The notes: generated by a model from the sequence alone, not told the origin. DNA of 22,057 nt from JAUWVG01 sp964633715 (GCA_964633715.1 CAZWHQ010000057.1:1-22057), one strand, 5' to 3'. Counted from the first letter of the stretch, positions 14,956-22,003 are shown. A program made the numbers and translations.

Positions 14956-15863
14956 TTGTCGTTAAAAAAAGAAAGCTTTTTCTCCAGAGACGTTGATAGA
15001 TTTTTTAATTCTTCTTCGTAAGAGAGGATCAATTTATTCATGCGGATTTTTTTGTCCTCTTCGTCTCCAACAGGGAAATCTTTTTTAAATTGGAGGGACA
15101 ACTGACTGAGTGAGGCCAGAAACTCTTCCGTGTTATTTTTTATGGAATTCATGACATCTGTATAATAAATATCTAGTCTTTCTGCGATCTCAATTTTATA
15201 ACTATCGGGAAGAATTTGACCAATAGTGGTCTCGTGGTCTTCAATATAAAAATCAGAAACAGAATCCAGAACGCCTTTAATTTTTTCAGAAAATGTGCCT
15301 TCCAGATCTGAGAAAATGTTCGAACGGAGTGTTTCTACTGACTGGGACGTGGTTTTATCCTTTTTTTCATGGATGGCTTTTTTGATGTCTTCAAATTCAT
15401 CTAGGATTTTCGTGATAAAATTCTTTACAGGGAAAAAAGCATCCTGAAGATTTTTTAGCAGGATTTGAATCTGCCTGAGGAGTTCAAGATAGTCTTTGGA
15501 CGGGGGGGGGCTAAGGCTTAAAAGGATTTGTCTCATAACCAATCCCAGTATCGTTGTCGAAAGGGCAATGCTCATGGTGGAGAGCAGTATGGTGACAGAG
15601 TCAAAAGAAAAGCCTGATTTTAGAGACAGGGAAAATAGAGAAAACAAGGAGAAGAGAAAACCAAGGTAATAGGGAGTATTTTTCTCGGCACTCGATAGAG
15701 TCAGATAATTTGTTCTAGTAATAACAATAAGAACAGCACTGTAGCCAAAGACGATAACTAGAGGAATAATCAGTTCCAGAACCGTGAAGTAGATACACAG
15801 TGATCCTATAATAAACGAGAACAGAAAGAGCAGCACGGTGAAGTGAGTTTTTATTGCCTTCAA
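14952..15863 (-). CDS. Multi-pass membrane protein with MotA/TolQ/ExbB-like pore helix and helical cytoplasmic tail
   Basis: I do not recognise a named family. The start is TTG at 15863, with GAGGG (15869-15873) 5 nt upstream, giving 303 residues. Four membrane helices are predicted at about 8-29, 31-49, 64-83 and 88-115. The last two read YYLGFLFSLFSLF and TMSIALSTTILGLVMR. The ALxTTxxGL pattern of the latter resembles the pore helix of MotA, TolQ, ExbB and ZorA. Residues of about 120-303 are charged, mostly helical and probably cytoplasmic. The linker encodes SPPPS from a run of nine C residues (15502-15510). A 4-nt overlap joins it to the single-pass gene. The closest functional idea is the large subunit of a 5:2-type ion-driven motor; alternatives are an unrelated membrane scaffold. 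Confidence 0.6.
   Translation of the reverse strand: MKAIKTHFTVLLFLFSFIIGSLCIYFTVLELIIPLVIVFGYSAVLIVITRTNYLTLSSAEKNTPYYLGFLFSLFSLFSLSLKSGFSFDSVTILLSTMSIALSTTILGLVMRQILLSLSPPPSKDYLELLRQIQILLKNLQDAFFPVKNFITKILDEFEDIKKAIHEKKDKTTSQSVETLRSNIFSDLEGTFSEKIKGVLDSVSDFYIEDHETTIGQILPDSYKIEIAERLDIYYTDVMNSIKNNTEEFLASLSQLSLQFKKDFPVGDEEDKKIRMNKLILSYEEELKNLSTSLEKKLSFFNDK
15502..15510 (-). other. Nine-base poly-C tract within the multi-pass membrane gene
   Basis: Nine consecutive G on the plus strand (C in the coding strand) encode the Pro-Pro-Pro linker between the last membrane helix and the cytoplasmic tail, at about codons 118-121. I noticed no other G or C run this long in the window. Gain or loss of one base would detach the tail from the membrane domain and disrupt translation of the overlapping partner gene. 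Confidence 0.55.
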
Positions 15864-15904
15864 TCGTTCCCTCGGGTGATCCCTTATTTATCAAACAATT
15901 ATGG

Positions 15905-15934
15905 ATCCTAGGACATTTTGAACGAATGCGTCAA
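15905..15934 (-). promoter_or_regulatory. Predicted promoter of the membrane-protein pair
   Basis: On the minus strand TTGACG (15929-15934), an 18-nt spacer and TAGGAT (15905-15910) precede the TTG start by about 40 nt. The site lies between the palindromic element at 15977-16107 and the gene. Confidence 0.45.
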
Positions 15935-15976
15935 AAAATATATCATAGAAATCGTGAAAATTAAAGTATTTCTGTA

Positions 15977-16107
15977 AAGAATTAGGGCCTGGCTTCGAAA
16001 ACATGAATAACTTTCTTCAAAATAGAATCAATGATGAGAAAGTTTTTCAACTTTTAAAAAGCCTGACCCCGATTTCTTAAAGTTTTCGAAGCCAGGCCCT
16101 AATTCTT
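15977..16107. repeat. 131-bp MITE/REP-like palindromic element (copy 2)
   Basis: The arms 15977-16002 and 16082-16107 are perfect 26-bp inverted repeats whose core reads AGGGCCTGGCTTCGAAAAC. Within lies a second imperfect stem (AACTTTCT at about 16009 with AGAAAGTT at about 16037). There is also an additional end-like sequence at 16059-16078 (GCCTGACCCCGATTTCTT) that repeats the right terminus in direct orientation. There is no coding capacity. The right arm contains the stop codon of the PHP gene. A hairpin this strong may also end transcription. The GGGxCWGGCTT ends resemble sequences moved by IS200/RAYT-type transposases, which is inference. Confidence 0.8.
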
Positions 16108-16782
16108 ATTGTAGAGAATTCCTCTGAGTATGAATGTGGTCATGACTCTAGCCATTGTGGCCAGAGAAATGGGCTTAGCCACAATTTCAACATGTCCGGA
16201 TTTTACGGCCTCTATTATAGAAGGAATGTCTTTATTGGCTTCGATGAGAGAGTATGTGTCACCAAATTGCCAGATAAAGTGACAATCTGAGGTGGCGATC
16301 AATGGTTTATTATACTCTGAGGCAATATCGATGGCTTTTTTATTGAAGTTGATGAGGCTGTTGTAGTACTGGGCAAATTCGATCGCATCAAACAAATCAA
16401 TGTAGGTCACAAGGTCGGATCCAAGAGACTTGAATTTACGATAAAAGGGATGAGGGGCGATGAGCAAATTATCTTCTTTTTTTATGCCGGGAAGTTCTTG
16501 GAGTGAGCGTCCCTCAGGATTGATATCAAAATCAGGATTTAATATCAAAACATGTGCATCAGAAAATGTCGCCTCCATTCCTGGAATAAGAAGGATTCCT
16601 TTTTTCTCAGCGTATTGAGCTATTTCCGCATTGTAAAAAACGGCATTATGATTGGTGATAGCAAGAGCGTCAAACCCTTTTTGACTGGCTTTGTCGATCA
16701 GTTGATATGAACTGTAGGGAATGTAATCATTCGGGTCTTCTGCCGTGTGGATATGGAAATCAACCTTGATTTTATTGGCCAT
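16099..16782 (-). CDS. PHP-domain metal-dependent phosphoesterase
   Basis: The 227-residue protein has the full metal ligand set of the PHP superfamily: DFHIHT (D8, H10, H12), ITNHNA, PGMEAT, IAPHPF and ATSDCHF. Such proteins hydrolyse phosphoesters with two or three metal ions; small stand-alone members include nucleotide or 3',5'-bisphosphate phosphatases and histidinol-phosphatase-like enzymes. The substrate cannot be read here. The chain ends RGILYNKN with the TAG stop located inside the inverted repeat of the adjoining element, so its C-terminus may have been reset by insertion. It starts 38 nt after sucD on the same strand with a weak ribosome binding site and is likely the last gene of the TCA transcript, with no evident metabolic link. 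Confidence 0.85.
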   Translation of the reverse strand: MANKIKVDFHIHTAEDPNDYIPYSSYQLIDKASQKGFDALAITNHNAVFYNAEIAQYAEKKGILLIPGMEATFSDAHVLILNPDFDINPEGRSLQELPGIKKEDNLLIAPHPFYRKFKSLGSDLVTYIDLFDAIEFAQYYNSLINFNKKAIDIASEYNKPLIATSDCHFIWQFGDTYSLIEANKDIPSIIEAVKSGHVEIVAKPISLATMARVMTTFILRGILYNKN

Positions 16783-16820
16783 TACCGGAAGAGCTTAAAG
16801 AGCCCTTTCTCCCAATAGAA

Positions 16821-17690
16821 TTAGCTTAAAGCTTCTCTAATTTTATTCCCGATGTCAGCCGGGCTTTTTGCCACATGTACTCCAGCAGCTTCCAGCGCTT
16901 CCATTTTTTCTTTAGCCGTTCCTTTTCCACCAGCGATGATAGCGCCAGCGTGTCCCATCCGTCTTCCTGGAGGAGCAGTCTGTCCAGCGATAAAACTCAC
17001 AACAGGTTTAGGGAATTCTTTTTGAATATATTTTGCAGCCTCTTCTTCAGCCGAGCCTCCAATTTCACCGATGAGAATAACCGCTTCTGTTTCATTGTCG
17101 GTTTTGAACATTTCTAGAAGGTCGATGTATTTCAAACCTACAATGGGATCACCACCGATTCCAATAGCGGTCGATTGTCCGTATCCAAGGAGAGAAACCT
17201 GCTGAACGGCTTCATAAGTCAGAGTTCCTGATCGAGATATGATACCAATGGAGCCCTGGGTGTGGATATGTCCCGGCATGATACCAATTTTACTTTTTCC
17301 TGGAGAAATGACGCCAGGTGTGTTAGGTCCAACGAGGAGACAGCCTTTTTCCCGGATGAAGCGTTTGACCTTGATCATGTCAAATGTAGGGATTCCTTCT
17401 GAGATGCAGATGACGAGGTCAATTCCTGCATCAGCCGACTCTAAAATGGCATCGGCTGCAAAATAGGGAGGGACAAATATTGCAGAAGTATTGGCGCCAG
17501 TTTTGCTCCTAGCTTCAGAGACGGTATTGAACACGGGAACATTCAGATGAGTTTGTCCTCCCTTCCCCGGCGTTACTCCGGCGACTACGTTGGTTCCATA
17601 TTCCTGCATCCGTTCAGTGTGGAATGTCCCTTCGGCTCCCGTGATTCCTTGCACGACAACTTTGGTTTGCTTGTCAATTAATATACTCAT
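16821..17690 (-). CDS. sucD: Succinyl-CoA synthetase (succinate-CoA ligase), alpha subunit
   Basis: With SucC this protein interconverts succinyl-CoA and succinate plus CoA while making ATP or GTP. The 289 residues have the CoA-binding Rossmann start (VVVQGITGAEGTFHTERM) and GTNVVAGVTPGKGG. VGPNTPGVISPG comes mid-protein, and the phosphohistidine segment GRRMGHAGAII has active-site H247. Length and motifs are complete. GGAG lies upstream of the ATG, and 13 nt separate it from the sucC stop, the usual sucC-sucD order. It is part of the icd-mdh-fum-sucCD cluster. Nucleotide specificity (ATP or GTP) is set by the beta subunit and is not clear from sequence. Confidence 0.96.
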   Translation of the reverse strand: MSILIDKQTKVVVQGITGAEGTFHTERMQEYGTNVVAGVTPGKGGQTHLNVPVFNTVSEARSKTGANTSAIFVPPYFAADAILESADAGIDLVICISEGIPTFDMIKVKRFIREKGCLLVGPNTPGVISPGKSKIGIMPGHIHTQGSIGIISRSGTLTYEAVQQVSLLGYGQSTAIGIGGDPIVGLKYIDLLEMFKTDNETEAVILIGEIGGSAEEEAAKYIQKEFPKPVVSFIAGQTAPPGRRMGHAGAIIAGGKGTAKEKMEALEAAGVHVAKSPADIGNKIREALS

Positions 17691-17703
17691 GATTTACTCC
17701 TGC

Positions 17704-18864
17704 TTATTGTTGGACAAGTGGCACGACTTTTTCGGCAGCTTCTTTCATGCTCACGGCCGAGTAAAATGCCAGCCCCGATTCTTCCAGTATCTGTTTTCCT
17801 ATATCAGCGTTTGTTCCCTCAAGCCTTACAACCATAGGAATTTTCAGGTCAAGTTCTTTAGCGGCATTGACAATTCCTTTAGCGACAAGATCACACCGGA
17901 CAATTCCTCCAAAGATATTGATTAGAGCGGCCTTAACATCCGTATCTGAGATAAGAATTCTAAATGCGTTTTTTACGGCTTCTTCGGAAACTCCTCCACC
18001 CACATCGAGGAAATTGGCTGGCATTTCCCCTGAATACATAATGATATCCATGGTGGCCATAGCCAGGCCTGCACCATTAACCATACATCCTACATTTCCG
18101 TCCAGTTTGATGTAGTTTAGATCGAATTTAGATGCTTCGACTTCCAAGGCATCTTCTTCGTCCAGATCACGCATTTCTTTGATTTCAGGATGGCGGAGAA
18201 GAGCATTGTCATCAAAATTCATCTTGGCATCCAGAGCGAGGACGTCTCCCTGTTTCGTAATAAGCAGGGGATTGATTTCAGCCAGGGATGCATCGCTGGA
18301 TTCAAAGGCCTTATAGAGGCTTAAAAGAAATTTTATCGCCTGTTTAAGCGTTTCTCCTTTAAGACCCAACTGAAAAGCGAGCTTTCTTGCCTGAAAGACT
18401 TGAAATCCTATCGAAGGATTGACATACTCCTTATAGATGAGCTCCGGGGTTTCAGCAGCAACTTTTTCAATTTCAACGCCGCCTTCAGAAGAGGCCATGA
18501 CAACAGGTGCTTCCTGAGCTCTATCGATAACGATTCCGATATAAAGTTCTTTGTCGATATCCAGCGCTTCTTCCACAAGGACTTTTTTAACAAGCTTTCC
18601 TTCAGGACCAGTCTGATGGGTGATGAGGGTCATTCCGAGGATTTCACTGGAAATTTTTTCGGCCTCTTGAGGATCGTTTGCGAGTTTGACCCCGCCGCCT
18701 TTTCCTCTTCCGCCGGCATGGATCTGGGCTTTCACCACAACTTTTGGACCGATTTTTTCTGCAATATTTAAGACCTCAGAAGGACTGGCTGCCACTTCTC
18801 CTCGAGGAATCCGGACTCCAAATTTACTGATTATTTGTTTGGCTTGATACTCATGAATTTTCAT
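17704..18864 (-). CDS. sucC: Succinyl-CoA synthetase (succinate-CoA ligase), beta subunit
   Basis: The 386-residue beta subunit is of normal length, with an N-terminal ATP-grasp domain starting MKIHEYQAKQIISKFGV. The nucleotide-binding loop is VVKAQIHAGGRGKGGGVK (about 42-59), and SLAEINPLL carries the metal-binding residues. The C-terminal CoA-ligase domain includes MVNGAGLAMATMD, NFLDVGGG and NIFGGIVRCD, where the GGIVRCD loop helps carry phosphate from the alpha-subunit histidine. The ATG at 18864 has AAAGGAT 9 nt upstream. The start codon sits at the centre of a 16-bp perfect palindrome, which could affect initiation. sucD follows directly. Confidence 0.96.
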   Translation of the reverse strand: MKIHEYQAKQIISKFGVRIPRGEVAASPSEVLNIAEKIGPKVVVKAQIHAGGRGKGGGVKLANDPQEAEKISSEILGMTLITHQTGPEGKLVKKVLVEEALDIDKELYIGIVIDRAQEAPVVMASSEGGVEIEKVAAETPELIYKEYVNPSIGFQVFQARKLAFQLGLKGETLKQAIKFLLSLYKAFESSDASLAEINPLLITKQGDVLALDAKMNFDDNALLRHPEIKEMRDLDEEDALEVEASKFDLNYIKLDGNVGCMVNGAGLAMATMDIIMYSGEMPANFLDVGGGVSEEAVKNAFRILISDTDVKAALINIFGGIVRCDLVAKGIVNAAKELDLKIPMVVRLEGTNADIGKQILEESGLAFYSAVSMKEAAEKVVPLVQQ

Positions 18865-18871
18865 GAAAATT
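18856..18871. promoter_or_regulatory. 16-bp perfect palindrome over the sucC start codon
   Basis: AATTTTCATGAAAATT is self-complementary and centred on CATG, with the sucC ATG in the middle. It has no loop, so it would act as a dsDNA site rather than an RNA hairpin. It may be chance, since MKIHE is a common SucC start and AT-rich codons favour such symmetry. Confidence 0.25.
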
Positions 18872-18887
18872 ATCCTTTTAGGTTATT

Positions 18888-19002
18888 TAGAATTCAGAAA
18901 TCCAGCCACTAAATGAAAGACAACAATAGACGATTCAATTTCGAATAGAAAATATCTATCGAGTCGTCCGGCTCGTCCGTGTCGTCCGTGTTCTGAACTC
19001 TA
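18888..19002. repeat. Small inverted-repeat-bounded intergenic segment with three tandem 9-mers
   Basis: The arms TAGAATTCAGAA (18888-18899) and TTCTGAACTCTA (18991-19002) are inverted 12-mers with one mismatch. They bound the gap between the fumarase beta and sucC genes. Inside are three head-to-tail copies of TCGTCCG plus two bases at 18964-18972, 18973-18981 and 18982-18990, GC-rich against an AT-rich surround. This may be a short mobile relic or a spacer; no coding frame was found. Confidence 0.45.
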
Positions 19003-19003
19003 T

Positions 19004-19561
19004 TTAGTCTTCAATTTTGTACTTCTGTTTCCCCTCCGCATAAAGATCTCCGCCATACATGTCGTTAATCACTATGCATGGGAAATTATCCACTTTCACT
19101 CTTCTGATGGCTTCAGGACCTAATTCAGGGTAAGCAATCACTTCGGCTTCACTGATGCTCTGAGAAATGAGAGCACCAGCTCCACCGACAGCCGCGAGGT
19201 AGACGGCCTTATTCTCTTTTAATGAATTTTTAACCTCTGTGTTCCTTAAACCTTTTCCAATTGTTCCCTTGAGGCCGAGTTTGTGAAGAGTGGGGGCAAA
19301 TGAATCCATTCTGTAGCTAGTGGTTGGACCGGCGGAGCCGATAGGTTTTCCGGGCCGAGCAGGTGTCGGACCGACATAGTAGATGAACTGGCCTTTGATA
19401 TCTATAGGCAGTTCTTTACCTTCATTGAGGAGATCGATCAATTTTTTATGAGCGGAATCTCTTCCAGTGAATAGATATCCCGTGATAAAGACGCTGTCTC
19501 CAGCTCTGAGTTTTTCGATCACCTCATCCGTGACGGGGGTTTCGATGTGATGTTCAGCCAT
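19004..19561 (-). CDS. Class I fumarate hydratase, beta (C-terminal) subunit
   Basis: The 185 residues match the beta domain of class I [4Fe-4S] hydro-lyases (fumarase or L-tartrate dehydratase), with DSVFITGYLFTGRDSAHKK at about 22-40. FIYYVGPTPARPGKPIGSAG (about 59-78) is followed by GPTTSYRMD, KGTIGKG and AAVGGAGALI. This subunit pairs with an alpha subunit that carries the iron-sulfur cluster to interconvert fumarate and malate. The cluster context (mdh upstream, sucCD downstream) favours fumarase over tartrate dehydratase. No alpha-subunit gene is in the window, although it usually lies immediately upstream; here mdh does, 26 nt away. The ribosome binding site is weak. Confidence 0.9.
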   Translation of the reverse strand: MAEHHIETPVTDEVIEKLRAGDSVFITGYLFTGRDSAHKKLIDLLNEGKELPIDIKGQFIYYVGPTPARPGKPIGSAGPTTSYRMDSFAPTLHKLGLKGTIGKGLRNTEVKNSLKENKAVYLAAVGGAGALISQSISEAEVIAYPELGPEAIRRVKVDNFPCIVINDMYGGDLYAEGKQKYKIED

Positions 19562-19587
19562 TTTATAAACTCAGTGCAGCTTGAGCT

Positions 19588-20529
19588 TTATATTCCCTGA
19601 GCATTGCATTCATCAACCGTCTTTTGAACAGCTTCGAGTGTTGTTTGGAGCATAGCTTTTTCATCTTCTGTCAGTGTGATCTCAAAGATTTTTTCCATGC
19701 CTTGGGCACCAATCAAACAGGGAACACCGATGAACAAGCCGTTGACGCCGTATTCCCCTTCACATAGTGTGGCACAGGGCAAAACACGTTTTTTGTCTTT
19801 AAGATAGGATTCGGCGATGACAATGGCGCTCCATGCAGGACTAAAAAATGCGGATCCTTTGCCAAACAACTGGACGATTTCTGTTCCTGCTTTGCGGGTT
19901 CTGGTGACCACTCGGTCAATGAGGTCCTGATCGGCAATCTCTGTTAAAGGAACACCGCCAACAGTGGTCAATCTTGGAAGTGGAACCATTGTGGGGCCGT
20001 GACCTCCAAGAACAGTTCCTGCAATATCTGCAACCGAAACATTAAGTTCCATTGCGAGGAATGAACGGTAGCGGGCTGTATCCAGCGTGCCGGCCATTCC
20101 GACAACCTGATTTTTTGGAAAACCTGTAATTTTGTGGAACACATAGACCATGGCGTCGAGGGGATTTGTCAAAACGATACAGAATGCGTTGGGTGCGTAT
20201 TCCTTAACACCTTTGGCCACTGTTTTTATGATTTCAATGTTGGTATTGAGCAGATCTTCACGAGTCATGCCTGCTTGACGGGGTTTTCCAGCTGTAATAA
20301 TAACGACATCGGCGCCTTCAATATCTTTGTAATCCGATGTTCCAGTGATATTGGCATCATAATTGCCATGAGGGGCCATTTCCATAAGGTCCAGGGCTTT
20401 CCCCTTTGCTGGACCGACATAATCAGGTACATCAAGAACTGTTATGTCACCCATTTCCTTCTGGGCGGCGAGCATGGCCAAGATTTGCCCAATCTGTCCG
20501 CCTCCGATGAGGGCTACTTTTTTTCTCAT
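19588..20529 (-). CDS. mdh: Malate dehydrogenase (LDH-like type)
   Basis: This enzyme is an NAD-dependent malate-oxaloacetate oxidoreductase. The 313 residues have the dinucleotide loop LIGGGQIGQ (7-15), an acidic residue in VLDV favouring NAD, and the substrate loop AGKPRQAGMTRED. Its arginines mark malate rather than lactate specificity. The catalytic region is GGHGPTMVPLPR with H177. Most relatives have Asp where P179 stands here (GGHGDT). GGAGG (20537-20541) sits 7 nt from the ATG, the strongest ribosome binding site in this cluster. It lies 72 nt downstream of icd and 26 nt upstream of the fumarase beta gene, placing consecutive TCA enzymes side by side. Confidence 0.94.
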   Translation of the reverse strand: MRKKVALIGGGQIGQILAMLAAQKEMGDITVLDVPDYVGPAKGKALDLMEMAPHGNYDANITGTSDYKDIEGADVVIITAGKPRQAGMTREDLLNTNIEIIKTVAKGVKEYAPNAFCIVLTNPLDAMVYVFHKITGFPKNQVVGMAGTLDTARYRSFLAMELNVSVADIAGTVLGGHGPTMVPLPRLTTVGGVPLTEIADQDLIDRVVTRTRKAGTEIVQLFGKGSAFFSPAWSAIVIAESYLKDKKRVLPCATLCEGEYGVNGLFIGVPCLIGAQGMEKIFEITLTEDEKAMLQTTLEAVQKTVDECNAQGI

Positions 20530-20601
20530 AATAATACCTCCTTTGGTTGTGATGAGAAATGAATAATATTATTTATAAATTTTGTTAAAACCAAATTGAA
20601 T

Positions 20602-21804
20602 TTAATCGACCTTGGTGTATTCATTCCAGCGTGATTCGATGTTAGGATCATTCAAGGTCTCCATCACATAGTTTGAAAATTCTGCTCCTGTGGCTCCCGT
20701 ATTCCGGCCGGTTAAAACATATTTTTTTTCGTACTGGCCGCAAATATCAAGCACCATTTCGAATTTTTTCCCTTTATCTGGATATCCGATATGGCTGATG
20801 AGCATAGCGGCAGCTCTCATCATGCTGGCAGGATCGGCATATTGGGCGCGACCTTCCTTAACCATGCGAGGAGCTGATCCATGAATAGCCTCGAACATGG
20901 AATACTGTTTGCCGATGTTGGCACTGCCGGCCGTTCCAACGCCGCCTTGAAATTCAGCCGCTTCATCTGTCAGGATATCTCCGTACAGGTTAGGGAGAAC
21001 CATGACCTGAAAATCACGGCGACGTTTTTCATCGACTAGCTTTGCGGTCATGATATCTATATACCAGTCATCTGCCTGGATGTCCGGATATTCTTTTGCG
21101 ATCCTGTAGAAATTGTCTAAGAAACGACCATCTGAAGTTTTAACGACATTGGCCTTTGTTATACAGGTCACACGTTCCCTTCCATTATTTTTTGCATGTT
21201 CGAATGCGAGCCGCACGATACGGTCAGCACCAGGTGTGCTTATTAAACGAAAGTCGATAGCGATATCTTGGTCGACTTCGATTCCACAGGAGCCAAGGGC
21301 ATACAAATCTTCGGTGTTTTCTCTGAAAAACATCCAGTCAATCCCTTGTTTTGGAACTTTGACAGGACGGACATTGGCAAAAAGATCCAACTCTTTCCGC
21401 ATGGCAACATTGCAGCTCTCAATGTTTGGCCAAGGATCACCTTTTCTCGGTGTAGTGGTCGGGCCTTTGAGTGTGACATGACATTGTTTGATGTCTTCCA
21501 GAACGTCATCCGGAATAGATTTGTTTTGTTTGGCTCTGTTTTCGATGGTCAGTCCCTCGATCACGCGGAATTCCACTTTGCCGGATTGAGTTTCCTCTTT
21601 AAGCATGAATTCAAGAACACGTTGTGCTTCTTTAGCAATAAAAGGACCAATTCCATCCCCTCCGATAATACCGATAATAATCGGTTTGACCTGAGCATAG
21701 TCGATCCAATCGGGCATGGACTTGATATTTTCCATGCGGATCATCTGATCTTTAAGGATGTTGCCGAAATGCTCTTTGGCTCTTTCGATAGCAGGTTTAT
21801 CCAT
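20602..21804 (-). CDS. icd: Isocitrate dehydrogenase (isocitrate/isopropylmalate dehydrogenase family)
   Basis: This enzyme oxidatively decarboxylates isocitrate to 2-oxoglutarate. I start it at ATG 21804 (400 residues, MDKPAIERAKE), with GGAG 8 nt upstream. The frame stays open to 21945, but that stretch covers the promoter and runs into a repeat. Family motifs are IGGDGIGP, LKGPTTTPRKGDPWPNIESC, MRKELDLFANVRPV, FRENTEDLY, TKANVVKTSDG, the metal-binding PNLYGDILTDEAAEFQGG and EAIHGSAPRM. The FRENTEDLY segment and length fit isocitrate rather than isopropylmalate dehydrogenase. I cannot decide NAD or NADP use: the region after HGSAPRM does not show the E. coli KY...V NADP pattern. It is the first gene of the TCA cluster. 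Confidence 0.93.
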   Translation of the reverse strand: MDKPAIERAKEHFGNILKDQMIRMENIKSMPDWIDYAQVKPIIIGIIGGDGIGPFIAKEAQRVLEFMLKEETQSGKVEFRVIEGLTIENRAKQNKSIPDDVLEDIKQCHVTLKGPTTTPRKGDPWPNIESCNVAMRKELDLFANVRPVKVPKQGIDWMFFRENTEDLYALGSCGIEVDQDIAIDFRLISTPGADRIVRLAFEHAKNNGRERVTCITKANVVKTSDGRFLDNFYRIAKEYPDIQADDWYIDIMTAKLVDEKRRRDFQVMVLPNLYGDILTDEAAEFQGGVGTAGSANIGKQYSMFEAIHGSAPRMVKEGRAQYADPASMMRAAAMLISHIGYPDKGKKFEMVLDICGQYEKKYVLTGRNTGATGAEFSNYVMETLNDPNIESRWNEYTKVD

Positions 21805-21852
21805 GATTAATACTCCAAAAAAAATAAAATATATATAAAATGAGAAAAAGAT

Positions 21853-21879
21853 ATTATAATTTTTTCTTAGCAAAATCAA
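21853..21879 (-). promoter_or_regulatory. Predicted promoter of the icd-mdh-fum-sucCD cluster
   Basis: On the minus strand TTGATT (21874-21879) and a perfect TATAAT (21853-21858) are 15 nt apart; a shifted TAATAT gives 17 nt. A start near 21846 leaves a leader of about 40 nt that contains the GGAG site. The repeat copy 3 ends about 42 bp upstream. Confidence 0.5.
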
Positions 21880-21920
21880 TACAGGATTCCGAATTTTAAG
21901 AAGTATTTTTAAAGATTTTG

Positions 21921-22003
21921 GACCAGGCCTGAAAAACATGAACAATTTTTTAGCAGAAATAATTTTCTATTGAGAAAGTTATTCATGTTTTGCAGGCCTG
22001 GTC
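21921..22003. repeat. 83-bp MITE/REP-like palindromic element (copy 3)
   Basis: The arms 21921-21942 and 21982-22003 are 22-bp inverted repeats with one mismatch (core CAGGCCTG-AAAAACATGAA). The left arm aligns with that of copy 2 (GGGCCTGGCTTCGAAAACATGAA), and the right inner part shares TTGAGAAAGTTATTCATG-like sequence with it, so the two belong to one family. The element is non-coding and lies upstream of the icd promoter. Confidence 0.75.

Noticed and set aside
18964..18990. Tandem TCGTCCG repeats as a CRISPR array
   Set aside because: The units are 9 bp head to tail with no spacers.
21268..21810. 180-residue open frame on the plus strand
   Set aside because: It is antisense to the conserved icd coding sequence, with no domain or start signals.
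21805..21945. 47-residue N-terminal extension of icd (starting MFMFFRPGPK)
   Set aside because: It covers the predicted promoter and ribosome binding site and runs into the palindromic repeat; it is lysine/phenylalanine-rich and unlike any IDH N-terminus. GGAG correctly positions the ATG at 21804.
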